This document shows positions 1 through 5,683 of a DNA stretch of 7,911 bases, one piece after another (position 1 is the stretch's first letter; every line of letters begins with the position of its first letter). A model generated the notes under the pieces. That model was given only the letters and a program-made list of their open reading frames with translations. It had not been told where the DNA came from and searched no databases. The DNA comes from Pseudomonadota bacterium (GTDB taxonomy: Bacteria > Desulfobacterota > DSM-4660 > Desulfatiglandales > B25-G16), in contig JADFWK010000134.1 in the NCBI GenBank assembly GCA_015223015.1, positions 1 to 7,911 of the forward strand, in the 5' to 3' direction. The position numbers were made by a program, and so were the translations under genes.

Positions 1-3
1 CGA

Positions 4-69
4 TTCAAAATGGTTTATTGAGCCATAAGCCTTAGAATCATAGGCATCATCTATATAAACCATTTTGAA
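4..69. repeat. Hairpin-forming repeat with 15-bp inverted arms
   Basis: Positions 4-18 (TTCAAAATGGTTTAT) are the exact reverse complement of 55-69, separated by a 36-bp loop. The right arm lies inside the 80-bp block that recurs at the other end of the window. The same arm sequence occurs at 7887-7901, where the window stops before the matching second arm would be reached. Size and symmetry resemble a miniature non-autonomous mobile element or a dispersed palindromic repeat, but no transposase or target-site duplication can be seen, so the class is left open. Confidence 0.7.
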
Positions 70-127
70 ACGCCCACTCATCTGAACTATGTGGGGCATA
101 ATCCAAAAAAAAGACGCCCATGCCCTG
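48..127 (+). repeat. Left copy of 80-bp terminal inverted repeat
   Basis: This block matches the reverse complement of 7829-7908 at 76 of 80 positions by direct comparison. The mismatches are at 84, 115, 116 and 122; identity stops sharply at 127/7829 and at 48/7908. Inside it, CCCAC (73-77) and GTGGG (91-95) can pair around a 13-nt loop, followed by a run of eight A (105-112). The two copies face opposite ways at the two ends of the window. This could be a dispersed repeat at which an assembly broke, or the ends of a mobile unit; the ordinary gene content between them favours the first. Confidence 0.9.
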
Positions 128-247
128 CAAGAAGCCTAAAAATGAATAGTTTAGGTTTCACCATGACGTGACCCTGGTTGATTCGCCTATGCCAATCTAT
201 TTTACACGCAGTTTGATCGAAGATACAAGTTATGGTAGATATATGAT

Positions 248-397
248 ATGAGTCTACAAAAACGTCTTTTATTAGCATTAGGTGTTGTTTTAGTCGACCT
301 GGGTATTTTCTTTTTACCCCTGACCTCATTTTTTCTTGCCTATGTCATAATATATAATCCGCCGTGGGTAAAGGATTTACTTGAGAGGCTGGATTAA
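248..397 (+). CDS. Small hydrophobic membrane protein, 49 aa
   Basis: An ATG at 248 opens 49 codons ending in TAA at 395-397. The protein starts with a short basic N-terminus (MSLQKR), then an almost unbroken hydrophobic stretch (residues 7-36, with one Asp at 17 and a Pro at 24 that may kink it into two short helices), then a PPW motif (38-40) and a charged amphipathic tail (VKDLLERLD). This is the layout of a small inner-membrane protein with a cytosolic tail. A weak GGTAG at 234-238 could serve as ribosome binding site, and the ATGs just upstream run into stops. A TTTACA/TACAAG pair with 17-bp spacing (201-229) is a possible promoter but leaves almost no leader. It resembles short uncharacterised proteins with an FLPLT...FLAY...PPW pattern that I associate with Desulfobacterota; this is memory, not a search. 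The gene lies 90 bp ahead of queG on the same strand. Function unknown. Confidence 0.65.
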   Translation: MSLQKRLLLALGVVLVDLGIFFLPLTSFFLAYVIIYNPPWVKDLLERLD

Positions 398-402
398 ACC
401 AA

Positions 403-430
403 GTAGGCAGTAAGCAGTAGGCAGTGGGCA
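403..430. repeat. Four tandem GTAGGCA-type heptamers
   Basis: Four consecutive 7-bp units read GTAGGCA, GTAAGCA, GTAGGCA and GTGGGCA, and a decayed fifth (GCAACA) follows. They sit between the small membrane-protein gene and queG. Heptamer arrays of this type recur between genes in several bacterial lineages, and no function is established that I know of. They lie in the queG leader and could alter transcript structure, but nothing here shows that they do. Confidence 0.75.
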
Positions 431-487
431 GCAACAAGTGCGGTTATGGCTTGTGAGATACTTTGGACACTTAAAGAATAGGTTGCC

Positions 488-1378
488 ATGAGTAACCAGG
501 CTTTCATAGACAGGGCCAAAGAACTTGGCTTTATTGCTGCAGGTTTTTCTAAACCACAGACACCCGCTCACCTTGACTTTTTTCTTAGCTGGCTTCACCA
601 TGCTGAAATAGGGGATATGACGTATCTCAAGAGGAATACAGGTCTGCGGAAAGACCCGAGGAGACTCCTTGATGGGTTACAGACCATAGTCTCTCTTGCA
701 TATCCATATCCTGCGACCAAGCCATCGACCCCTGACGGATACAATGCCTCGAGATATAGCACGCCTGAACAAGAGGATTACCATCTCCGGCTGAGGAGAT
801 TGGGAAAGGAGCTGTGCACCTTTATTAAAGAGATATTTCCTGAAAGCCACAGCAGGGTATGCGTTGATTCAGCCCCCATTCTTGAACGGAGCTTTGCAGT
901 AACCAGTGGAATCGGTTTTTTCGGCAAAAACAATATGCTCATTGTTCCAGGTTACGGATCATACTGTTTTCTCATTGAGATCTTAACCACAGCCCAATTT
1001 TCTATCCCCTTTGCTAGGGAGATAGAAAACCGGTGCGGATCATGCACCAGATGTATTGATACTTGCCCTACTGAGGCCCTGAAGGCCCCGTTTTGTATTG
1101 ACGTTTCTCAATGTCTCTCCTACCTGACTATTGAGGCGAGGCATGATATTGATACAAAGATGGCAAAAAAAATGGGGAATACCTTTTTTGGCTGTGATGT
1201 GTGTCAGGAGGTTTGCCCTTTCAATAAGCAGGATGCTCCCACTGTCTCAATGCCACCCGCGGACACCATTATGAGAATGAAGGCGCCAGATTTCAAAAGA
1301 GTCTTTGGAAAGACTGCATTTGAAAGGGCAGGACTGGAGAAACTGAAGAGCAACATTAAGGCGCTTCTCAATCAATAG
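488..1378 (+). CDS. queG: Epoxyqueuosine reductase QueG, short form
   Basis: QueG carries out the last step of queuosine synthesis in tRNA: cobalamin-dependent reduction of epoxyqueuosine to queuosine at the wobble position of GUN-anticodon tRNAs, in the cytosol. The 296-aa protein shows the N-terminal QueG domain (about 1-170) with the VDSAPILERSFA motif, whose Asp127 matches the family's catalytic acid, followed by GFFGKNN. A double [4Fe-4S] ferredoxin-like segment follows: CGSCTRCIDTCP (Cys183, 186, 189, 193), Cys209 in CLSYLTIE, and GCDVCQEVCP (Cys236, 239, 243). Many QueG proteins run to 350-380 residues with HEAT-like repeats at the end. This one stops soon after the clusters with a short FKRVFGKTAFERAGL tail, so it is a compact form; the frame looks intact. 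The start ATG has AGG five bases upstream. No other queuosine gene is nearby. The last 7 bp overlap the convergent nitroreductase gene. Confidence 0.95.
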   Translation: MSNQAFIDRAKELGFIAAGFSKPQTPAHLDFFLSWLHHAEIGDMTYLKRNTGLRKDPRRLLDGLQTIVSLAYPYPATKPSTPDGYNASRYSTPEQEDYHLRLRRLGKELCTFIKEIFPESHSRVCVDSAPILERSFAVTSGIGFFGKNNMLIVPGYGSYCFLIEILTTAQFSIPFAREIENRCGSCTRCIDTCPTEALKAPFCIDVSQCLSYLTIEARHDIDTKMAKKMGNTFFGCDVCQEVCPFNKQDAPTVSMPPADTIMRMKAPDFKRVFGKTAFERAGLEKLKSNIKALLNQ

Positions 1379-2019
1379 AACCTCACTACTTCTTGCAGGG
1401 GTGCGCGATCGGAGCTTGCCAGGTTAATTGGGGAATCTGGATCAGGATATCCAACACCTACACCCATAACAACATCTTTTTCCTCCGAGATATTTAACAT
1501 CTCCCTGATTTCCTCGTCAAAGGCGCTTATGAGTCCGATCGGACAGGTCCCTAAACCCATATTATGGGCTGCGAGCACCATGTAGCCTACGGCAATGCCT
1601 ACATCAACCAATCTTGACTTTGAAAAGGCCTGGTCGATGGTTGCTATTATGGCTACAGGGGCACCATAAAAATTGCAGGAGCCCTCATTTATGAAATCCT
1701 GAAACGGAGTCTCTTTCTCAAGGTGAGGGAAAATGCAATCCATCAGTTTTCTCTGGCGATCCATAAAATGCTCCGGCAGAGGCCTTACCGCACCTGGCCC
1801 ACAGGAGATGTTTCTTTCACGCATGCTTTTTACCAGAACCCTGCTCAGACGATGGAGTTCTTCTCCCATAACAACGGTAAACTCCCAGGGTTGAAGATTG
1901 ATTGCAGAAGGGGCCCTCGTGGAAAGAGAGAGCAAGTTTTCGATCGTTTCTCGTGAAACTGGCTTATCTAAAAATACCCTCGTGCTGTGGCGCTCAGTTA
2001 CTACCTTTTCAAATTCCAT
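1372..2019 (-). CDS. Nitroreductase-family FMN oxidoreductase, 215 aa
   Basis: This is a cytosolic flavoprotein of the nitroreductase superfamily, whose members bind FMN and use NAD(P)H to reduce nitro compounds, quinones or specialised substrates. The FMN-phosphate motif RHSTRVF is at residues 10-16, the APSAINLQPWEF segment at 36-47, GLGTCPIG at 155-162, and the GVGVGYPD turn at 186-193, with Arg205 near the end as is usual. An insert of about 40 residues (about 70-110) replaces the shorter linker of small family members and may shape the pocket; it contains Cys73, Cys95 and later Cys115. GGAG lies 8 bases before the ATG. A TTGACA promoter sits about 90 bp upstream on the same strand. The 3' end overlaps queG tail to tail. 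The substrate cannot be told from sequence, and this group often cannot be assigned beyond family. Confidence 0.9.
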   Translation of the reverse strand: MEFEKVVTERHSTRVFLDKPVSRETIENLLSLSTRAPSAINLQPWEFTVVMGEELHRLSRVLVKSMRERNISCGPGAVRPLPEHFMDRQRKLMDCIFPHLEKETPFQDFINEGSCNFYGAPVAIIATIDQAFSKSRLVDVGIAVGYMVLAAHNMGLGTCPIGLISAFDEEIREMLNISEEKDVVMGVGVGYPDPDSPINLASSDRAPLQEVVRFY

Positions 2020-2109
2020 AGGTTCATCTCCAGTCGGTTTATTATGGGAACCTTGTCAGAGACTTTAAGGGAAGCGTCAATACGGAAAGGCCTTTTTTCT
2101 GACAGGGTA

Positions 2110-2139
2110 AAAATAGGAAAAGGGCCCGGGTGTTGTCAA
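2110..2139 (-). promoter_or_regulatory. Sigma-70-type promoter for first nitroreductase gene
   Basis: On the minus strand a perfect TTGACA (complement of 2134-2139) is followed after 18 bp by TATTTT (complement of 2110-2115), a 4/6 match to the -10 consensus. The spacer contains the GC palindrome GGGCCC. It would give a leader of roughly 85 nt before the ATG at 2019. This is prediction by pattern only. Confidence 0.5.
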
Positions 2140-2215
2140 GGGTTTTATAAGTGCTTGGGATCAGAAAAGATCCTATTGTCCGCTCATGAACATTGTGTTT
2201 TCAGGCTCGAGAAAG

Positions 2216-2230
2216 GGGTTTGACAAACCC
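2216..2230. promoter_or_regulatory. Perfect 6-3-6 dyad between divergent promoters
   Basis: GGGTTT (2216-2221), GAC, AAACCC (2225-2230) form a perfect inverted repeat 25 bp upstream of the rightward -35 box and between the two divergent promoters. It has no T-run, so it is not a standard terminator. The position suits an activator or repressor site, but no candidate regulator is known. Confidence 0.35.
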
Positions 2231-2255
2231 GGAATGGTGGCCTCTTTCAATCAGC

Positions 2256-2284
2256 TTGACAGTTTCGGGCGTTGTGAATATATT
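2256..2284 (+). promoter_or_regulatory. Strong sigma-70-type promoter for the 112-aa gene
   Basis: A perfect TTGACA at 2256-2261 is separated by exactly 17 bp from TATATT at 2279-2284 (5/6 to consensus). Transcription would begin near 2291 and give a leader of about 23 nt that carries AAGGGG at 2301-2306, seven bases before the ATG at 2314. This is the best promoter match in the window. Confidence 0.7.
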
Positions 2285-2313
2285 GGGCCAGAATTGTAAC
2301 AAGGGGCAAGAAC

Positions 2314-2652
2314 ATGATCAGGGCGAAACTGTGGTTTACCTGTGCTGCGATGTATGATCCGGTGACCCCTATTATCGTTCAACCGTCTGTTTTGGGATGG
2401 AAGGCCAAGAAGAGGCAGGTTGACCTAACCATTGAACGGGCATTTACCGGAGAGGAGCTCGTTCTAAGGATGAAAGGGTGGGTTACTACCGAGGTAGAGC
2501 AGGTAATTGGAATCGTCAAATCCCACGGATACCTTAAGGTGTTGGATGAGCAGGATCTAGTTGTAGAGGTAGACTCAGAAGAGGACTATGAAAAACTGAA
2601 CAAGGCCTTAGTAGAGAAATTCGGTAATGAGGTTTTTTTAGAAAGATCATAG
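2314..2652 (+). CDS. Unrecognised 112-aa protein
   Basis: I do not recognise this protein. It is intact, with a good ribosome binding site (AAGGGG, seven bases from the ATG) and a near-consensus promoter just upstream, so it is probably expressed. The N-terminal part (about 1-60) is basic and mixed in character (RAKLWFTCAAMYD, then GWKAKKRQVDLTIER), the middle alternates hydrophobic and charged residues as in beta strands (VEQVIGIVKSHGYLKVL), and the C-terminus is acidic and helical (VEVDSEEDYEKLNKALVEKF). There is no signal peptide, membrane segment, metal-binding cluster or helix-turn-helix that I can see. It is most likely a small cytosolic alpha/beta protein. The last 6 bp overlap the convergent transglycosylase gene. 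No function is proposed. Confidence 0.75.
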   Translation: MIRAKLWFTCAAMYDPVTPIIVQPSVLGWKAKKRQVDLTIERAFTGEELVLRMKGWVTTEVEQVIGIVKSHGYLKVLDEQDLVVEVDSEEDYEKLNKALVEKFGNEVFLERS

Positions 2653-3789
2653 GTTACTTTCCTCCTCTGCCCCTATTCCTTTGTCAGCCTCTATGGACTC
2701 TGATTCCTTCCTATAAATGATCAGCCGGTCTCCAGGATAGATTGCAGCCCTTAGATCCAGCTTATTCCAAATGAGGAGGGATACCAGGGGAACATTGAAC
2801 CGATCTGCGATCAACGAGAGATTGTCTCCCGCTTTTACAATATAGATTGCCTCCTTTTTCGATGCCACCCACTGCTGGAAGAGTTTGTGATACTGGTGGT
2901 GAAAATCTTTGGGTGAACCCTTTGGAATCAAAAGGGTATGACTTCCTTGAGCCAGGTAATGGCCCCGAATTTCTGGATTCAAGTCCTTGATTGCCTTGAA
3001 ATGGGTCTTAGCTGCCTCAGCAATGATCCGTATGGGCGTATCATGGGGACACGTTAGGTTGATCCGGTCGAATTCCAGGGGCGGGTAGAAATCCCCTTCA
3101 GACAGATAGAAGCCATATTGCTCAGGGTTGGATACAATTAGCTTTACGGACAGAATCCGAAAGATAAACCGTTGGGTTTCTAAGGGGAGATAAAGCTGAT
3201 AATAGTTATCGGTTCCTTGCTCCAGGATCTCTGCCTCCAGGCCCTGTTCACCCATGTTGTACGCTGCAGCTGCCAGGGTCCATGATCCCAGTTTTTCATG
3301 AAGGTCCTTTAGATACCGAATTGCCGCTCGAGTAGAGGCAAACAGGTTTCGTCTTTCATCAATGTGTTCGTTGATAGTGAGGCCGTATTTTCGGCCTGTG
3401 TCCTTCATGAACTGCCAGAATCCTATTGCCGCCCTCTTTGAGCTCACATGAGGCCTCAGGGCGCTTTCAGCAATAGCCATGTATTTGAGATCGTCGGGCA
3501 CATTGTTTTCTTTGAGCATGCTTTCGATATGGGGCATATAGCGGGGGACCCTCTTTAACCAGAGAATCACCTGAGGTCGATCCCAGAGGCTCAGAAGGAG
3601 CTCTTTTTCAAGCCGCTCTTTTATACCCTGAATTTCAATCGGTACCCTTTCCTTACAAAAATCAAGCTGCGCAGGGGCATCGAGAGAGGATATCAAGGAG
3701 GGGAAGCGCCTACGCTCAGATTCCTCGCCATAGGCACTGGATAAAAACAACAGCACAATACCAAGCAAAAAAAAGAGCCTCAATTTCAC
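2647..3789 (-). CDS. mltD: MltD-like membrane-bound lytic murein transglycosylase with LysM
   Basis: Family members cleave the MurNAc-GlcNAc bond of peptidoglycan to give 1,6-anhydroMurNAc ends, acting in the periplasm. With the GTG start at 3789 the 380-aa protein begins with a clean signal peptide (MKLRLFFLLGIVLLFLSS, cleavage probably after AYG at 21). No lipobox Cys is visible, so a lipoprotein form is not supported. The SLT catalytic domain spans about 70-220: Glu108 in AIAESAL is the predicted catalytic acid, with GFWQFM (123-128) and AYNMG (176-180) as typical family motifs. A linker with a degenerate LysM-like region (about 248-290) precedes one clear C-terminal LysM domain (about 316-359, YIVKAGDNLSLIADRF...), which binds glycan. 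The tail is acidic. The frame stays open upstream to an ATG at 3846, but that start lacks a good ribosome binding site and would put 19 charged residues before the signal peptide. Confidence 0.92.
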   Translation of the reverse strand: MKLRLFFLLGIVLLFLSSAYGEESERRRFPSLISSLDAPAQLDFCKERVPIEIQGIKERLEKELLLSLWDRPQVILWLKRVPRYMPHIESMLKENNVPDDLKYMAIAESALRPHVSSKRAAIGFWQFMKDTGRKYGLTINEHIDERRNLFASTRAAIRYLKDLHEKLGSWTLAAAAYNMGEQGLEAEILEQGTDNYYQLYLPLETQRFIFRILSVKLIVSNPEQYGFYLSEGDFYPPLEFDRINLTCPHDTPIRIIAEAAKTHFKAIKDLNPEIRGHYLAQGSHTLLIPKGSPKDFHHQYHKLFQQWVASKKEAIYIVKAGDNLSLIADRFNVPLVSLLIWNKLDLRAAIYPGDRLIIYRKESESIEADKGIGAEEESNL

Positions 3790-3797
3790 CAAATTCT

Positions 3798-3804
3798 CCT
3801 CCTT
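3798..3804 (-). promoter_or_regulatory. Ribosome binding site fixing the transglycosylase start
   Basis: On the minus strand a perfect AAGGAGG lies 8 nt before GTG (3789-3787) and 5 nt before TTG (3792-3790), inside the longer open frame. It selects a start immediately ahead of the KLRLFF signal peptide over the distal ATG at 3846. GTG and TTG cannot be separated from sequence alone; they differ by one residue. Confidence 0.75.
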
Positions 3805-3943
3805 GAATAAGGTTTTTTCCATTATGACTTTCTCAAAGGATACCATGAGGCTACCATAATGTAAAAAGAAGATTTGTACACTAAGGCACTAAGTAATGGA
3901 TAAGCGAATCAAATATGTGAAGACTGCTTAAAAATGAAAGTGA

Positions 3944-3973
3944 TTGACAAAAGCAGACAAAATCTACCATATT
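3944..3973 (+). promoter_or_regulatory. Candidate promoter for second nitroreductase gene
   Basis: A perfect TTGACA at 3944-3949 is followed after 18 bp by CATATT (3968-3973), a 4/6 match to the -10 box. Transcription would begin near 3980, giving a leader of about 90 nt that contains the dyad at 3992-4003 and the direct repeat at 4016-4056. Confidence 0.45.
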
Positions 3974-3991
3974 CATTATCAAAATTGGATT

Positions 3992-4003
3992 GTGATTTGT
4001 CAC
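3992..4003. promoter_or_regulatory. GTGA-N4-TCAC dyad, possible operator
   Basis: GTGA, TTTG, TCAC forms a short perfect dyad preceded by T, giving a TGTGA half-site. The half-sites resemble those of CRP/FNR-type regulators, but the spacing of four matches FNR-like sites and the half-site sequence is CRP-like, so neither is a full match. Its position about 12-25 bp downstream of the predicted start of transcription would suit repression. The call is weak. Confidence 0.25.
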
Positions 4004-4015
4004 TGAGCGGATTTG

Positions 4016-4056
4016 AACTCAACAAACACAATAAACCCAAATAACTCAACAAACAC
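4016..4056 (+). repeat. 14-bp direct repeat in nitroreductase leader
   Basis: AACTCAACAAACAC occurs identically at 4016-4029 and 4043-4056, with starts 27 bp apart, just before the GGAGG and ATG of the second nitroreductase gene. The sequence is C/A-rich with no G, so the leader should be unstructured. Spacing of 27 bp is between two and three helical turns. It may be a regulator site, a translation-enhancing unstructured leader or a local duplication. Confidence 0.7.
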
Positions 4057-4072
4057 TGTGCGGAGGTTATTC

Positions 4073-4615
4073 ATGGCAGATTTTATGGAAATCATCAAAG
4101 GAAGACGGAGCATTAGGAGATATGAAGAACGAGAGATACCAGAAGATGCACTCAATAAAATCCTCGAGGCCATCAGGTGGGCACCTTCCTGGGCTAACAC
4201 CCAGTGCTGGGAGGCGATTGTGGTTAACGATTCAACAATCAAACAGAAACTCCAAGAGACCTTGGCACCTGGAAATCCGGCAACGAAAGCCATGGTAGAA
4301 GCCCCCGTGGTCATTACGCTGTGTGGCAAGCTTCAGAGCTCAGGTTATAAAAAGGGCCAAGCTACGACCAAATTAGGGGATTGGTTTATGTTCGACATTG
4401 GACTTGCCACACAGAACCTGTGCCTTGCTGCCCACCACCTGAACCTGGGAACAGTTATTGTTGGTCTGTTTGATCACGATAAGGCAAAGGAGATATTAGA
4501 GGTACCAGATGGATATGAGGTGGTAACGCTCATCCCGCTTGGTTATCCTGCCAAGGAAGTTAAGGCACCTGCTCGCAGAGAGATTGACGAGTTTGTTCAC
4601 CATGATACGTTTTAG
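4073..4615 (+). CDS. Nitroreductase-family FMN oxidoreductase, 180 aa
   Basis: This is a compact member of the nitroreductase superfamily, a cytosolic FMN enzyme that normally works as a homodimer with NAD(P)H. RRSIRRY (residues 11-17) is the FMN-phosphate motif, followed by APSWANTQCWE (37-47), the helix FDIGLATQNLCLAAHHLNLGTVIVG with NLGTVIVG at 124-131, and PLGYPA at 155-160. It lacks the insert found in the 215-aa enzyme at 1372-2019 and is clearly a different subfamily, not a recent duplicate. The ATG at 4073 is chosen because GGAGG (4062-4066) lies six bases upstream. An in-frame TTG at 4013 would add a 20-residue Asn/Thr-rich extension translated from the direct repeat and is unlikely. 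The substrate is unknown. The gene stands alone on the plus strand with its own candidate promoter. Confidence 0.9.
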   Translation: MADFMEIIKGRRSIRRYEEREIPEDALNKILEAIRWAPSWANTQCWEAIVVNDSTIKQKLQETLAPGNPATKAMVEAPVVITLCGKLQSSGYKKGQATTKLGDWFMFDIGLATQNLCLAAHHLNLGTVIVGLFDHDKAKEILEVPDGYEVVTLIPLGYPAKEVKAPARREIDEFVHHDTF

Positions 4616-4674
4616 CATGTGAGGGCTATTGCAGGATTAGATGGAGAGAGGGATCTGTGGAGGGATTCGTCAGT

Positions 4675-4703
4675 TTGATTTTTTTGAAAGGACTTGATAT
4701 AGT
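4675..4703 (+). promoter_or_regulatory. Candidate promoter for the histidine kinase gene
   Basis: TTGATT (4675-4680, 4/6) is followed after 17 bp by TATAGT (4698-4703, 5/6). Transcription would start near 4710, about 110 nt before the kinase ATG. The spacer includes a T-run and a second overlapping TTGAAA, so the exact -35 is uncertain. Confidence 0.45.
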
Positions 4704-4819
4704 CTGAAATTATAGGGTCGAGTCAAACAGTGGTATCCCCGGCATGAGGTGAGGGAGGAGTTCCACACTCTTCGCAAGGTTCGGCAGATAACCATGAGGG
4801 ATGAGATAGAGGTTTCCAT

Positions 4820-5572
4820 ATGCACCGAGAAAAAATAAGCCTTCAACTCTTTATTCATGACCTCAAGGTACCCTTGGCGGTAATCGAGGCAGGGATCACC
4901 TCACTGCTAGGAAAGCTGGAAAAATATGGCCCGCTTACAGAAAGACAGGAAAAAGTCCTGGTAAGAACACTGAGGAATACGAGGGTGATCCAGGGACTGG
5001 TGAACGATTCCCTGGAACTGGAGAGATCCAAGCAGGGAGTGCTGAATGTAAGCCGGATAAAAGTTTCGGATCTGATTGAAGAGGCTCTGGTGGAAATATT
5101 CGACCTGGTCGACTACCGAGCATCAGAAAAAATTAAAGTGTGTAGCGATCTGCGGCAACTGCGAAGTGCAACAGAGGAAAAGGGGCTCATGATTTTCATA
5201 GATGAAGGTCTTTGGCGCGAGGAGCTTTCGCTGGATGAGCCAAAGATAAAACAGATTCTTCGGAACCTCTTGAACAATGCATTAAAATATAGAAAAAGCT
5301 GTGTGGAACTGACAGTTGAGAAAAAGCATGATTATCTGTTTTTTTCAGTAAAGGATGATGGTGAGGGGATACCCTCAATCTATCATAAAAGGATTTTTGA
5401 GAGTTATTTTCAAATGAATGCCACTGACTCTTACACTGTCAGGGGTCATGGGTTGGGCCTGGCCGGAGTAATGGTCTTGATAGAGGATATGGGTGGCCAG
5501 TTGTCTCTTGAGAGTGATGAAGGAAAAGGTGCCAAATTTATGGTTGAGCTGCCTTTGACAATCACCAAATAA
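4820..5572 (+). CDS. Sensorless cytosolic histidine kinase
   Basis: A two-component histidine kinase of 250 residues that consists of the transmitter only. The dimerisation/phosphoacceptor helix opens almost at the N-terminus: FIHDLKVPLAVIEAG, with His13 as phosphorylation site. The HATPase domain follows from about 138: N-box NLLNNALKY (Asn152/Asn153), G1 box DDGEGIP (179-185), FESYFQM as F-box, and G2 box GHGLGLAG (209-216). There is no transmembrane segment, PAS, GAF or HAMP domain. AGAGG lies seven bases before the ATG, and a TGA at 4802-4804 closes the frame upstream, so there is no simple loss of an upstream sensor by a wrong start. It must be controlled by a partner protein or act as a phosphodonor module. 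The facing response regulator 111 bp away is the likely partner, though convergent orientation is unusual for such pairs. Confidence 0.9.
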   Translation: MHREKISLQLFIHDLKVPLAVIEAGITSLLGKLEKYGPLTERQEKVLVRTLRNTRVIQGLVNDSLELERSKQGVLNVSRIKVSDLIEEALVEIFDLVDYRASEKIKVCSDLRQLRSATEEKGLMIFIDEGLWREELSLDEPKIKQILRNLLNNALKYRKSCVELTVEKKHDYLFFSVKDDGEGIPSIYHKRIFESYFQMNATDSYTVRGHGLGLAGVMVLIEDMGGQLSLESDEGKGAKFMVELPLTITK

Positions 5573-5683
5573 TCCCCCCGGGTGCCCCCTCTCCCTCAAG
5601 GAAATTATGTTATTAAAGGTTTCAACCAATCATGCCAAAGCGTCAATCTAGTGTACTGAATTGAAACGAGCTGGGTTAGTGCC

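Noticed and set aside
403..430. CRISPR array
   Set aside because: The units are contiguous 7-mers without spacers, and no cas gene is present.
2044..2223. 59-codon open frame in the divergent intergenic region
   Set aside because: It lacks a ribosome binding site, has no recognisable protein features, and lies over the minus-strand nitroreductase promoter and the dyad.
4716..4838. Open frame of about 40 codons overlapping the kinase start, a possible lost sensor fragment
   Set aside because: The only starts are a GTG at 4749 and an ATG at 4794, neither with a ribosome binding site. Its translation resembles no sensor domain, and it is out of frame with the kinase.
5573..5683. Rho-independent terminator between the convergent kinase and regulator genes
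   Set aside because: The CCCCCCGGG stretch after the kinase stop has no stable stem followed by a T-run in either direction.
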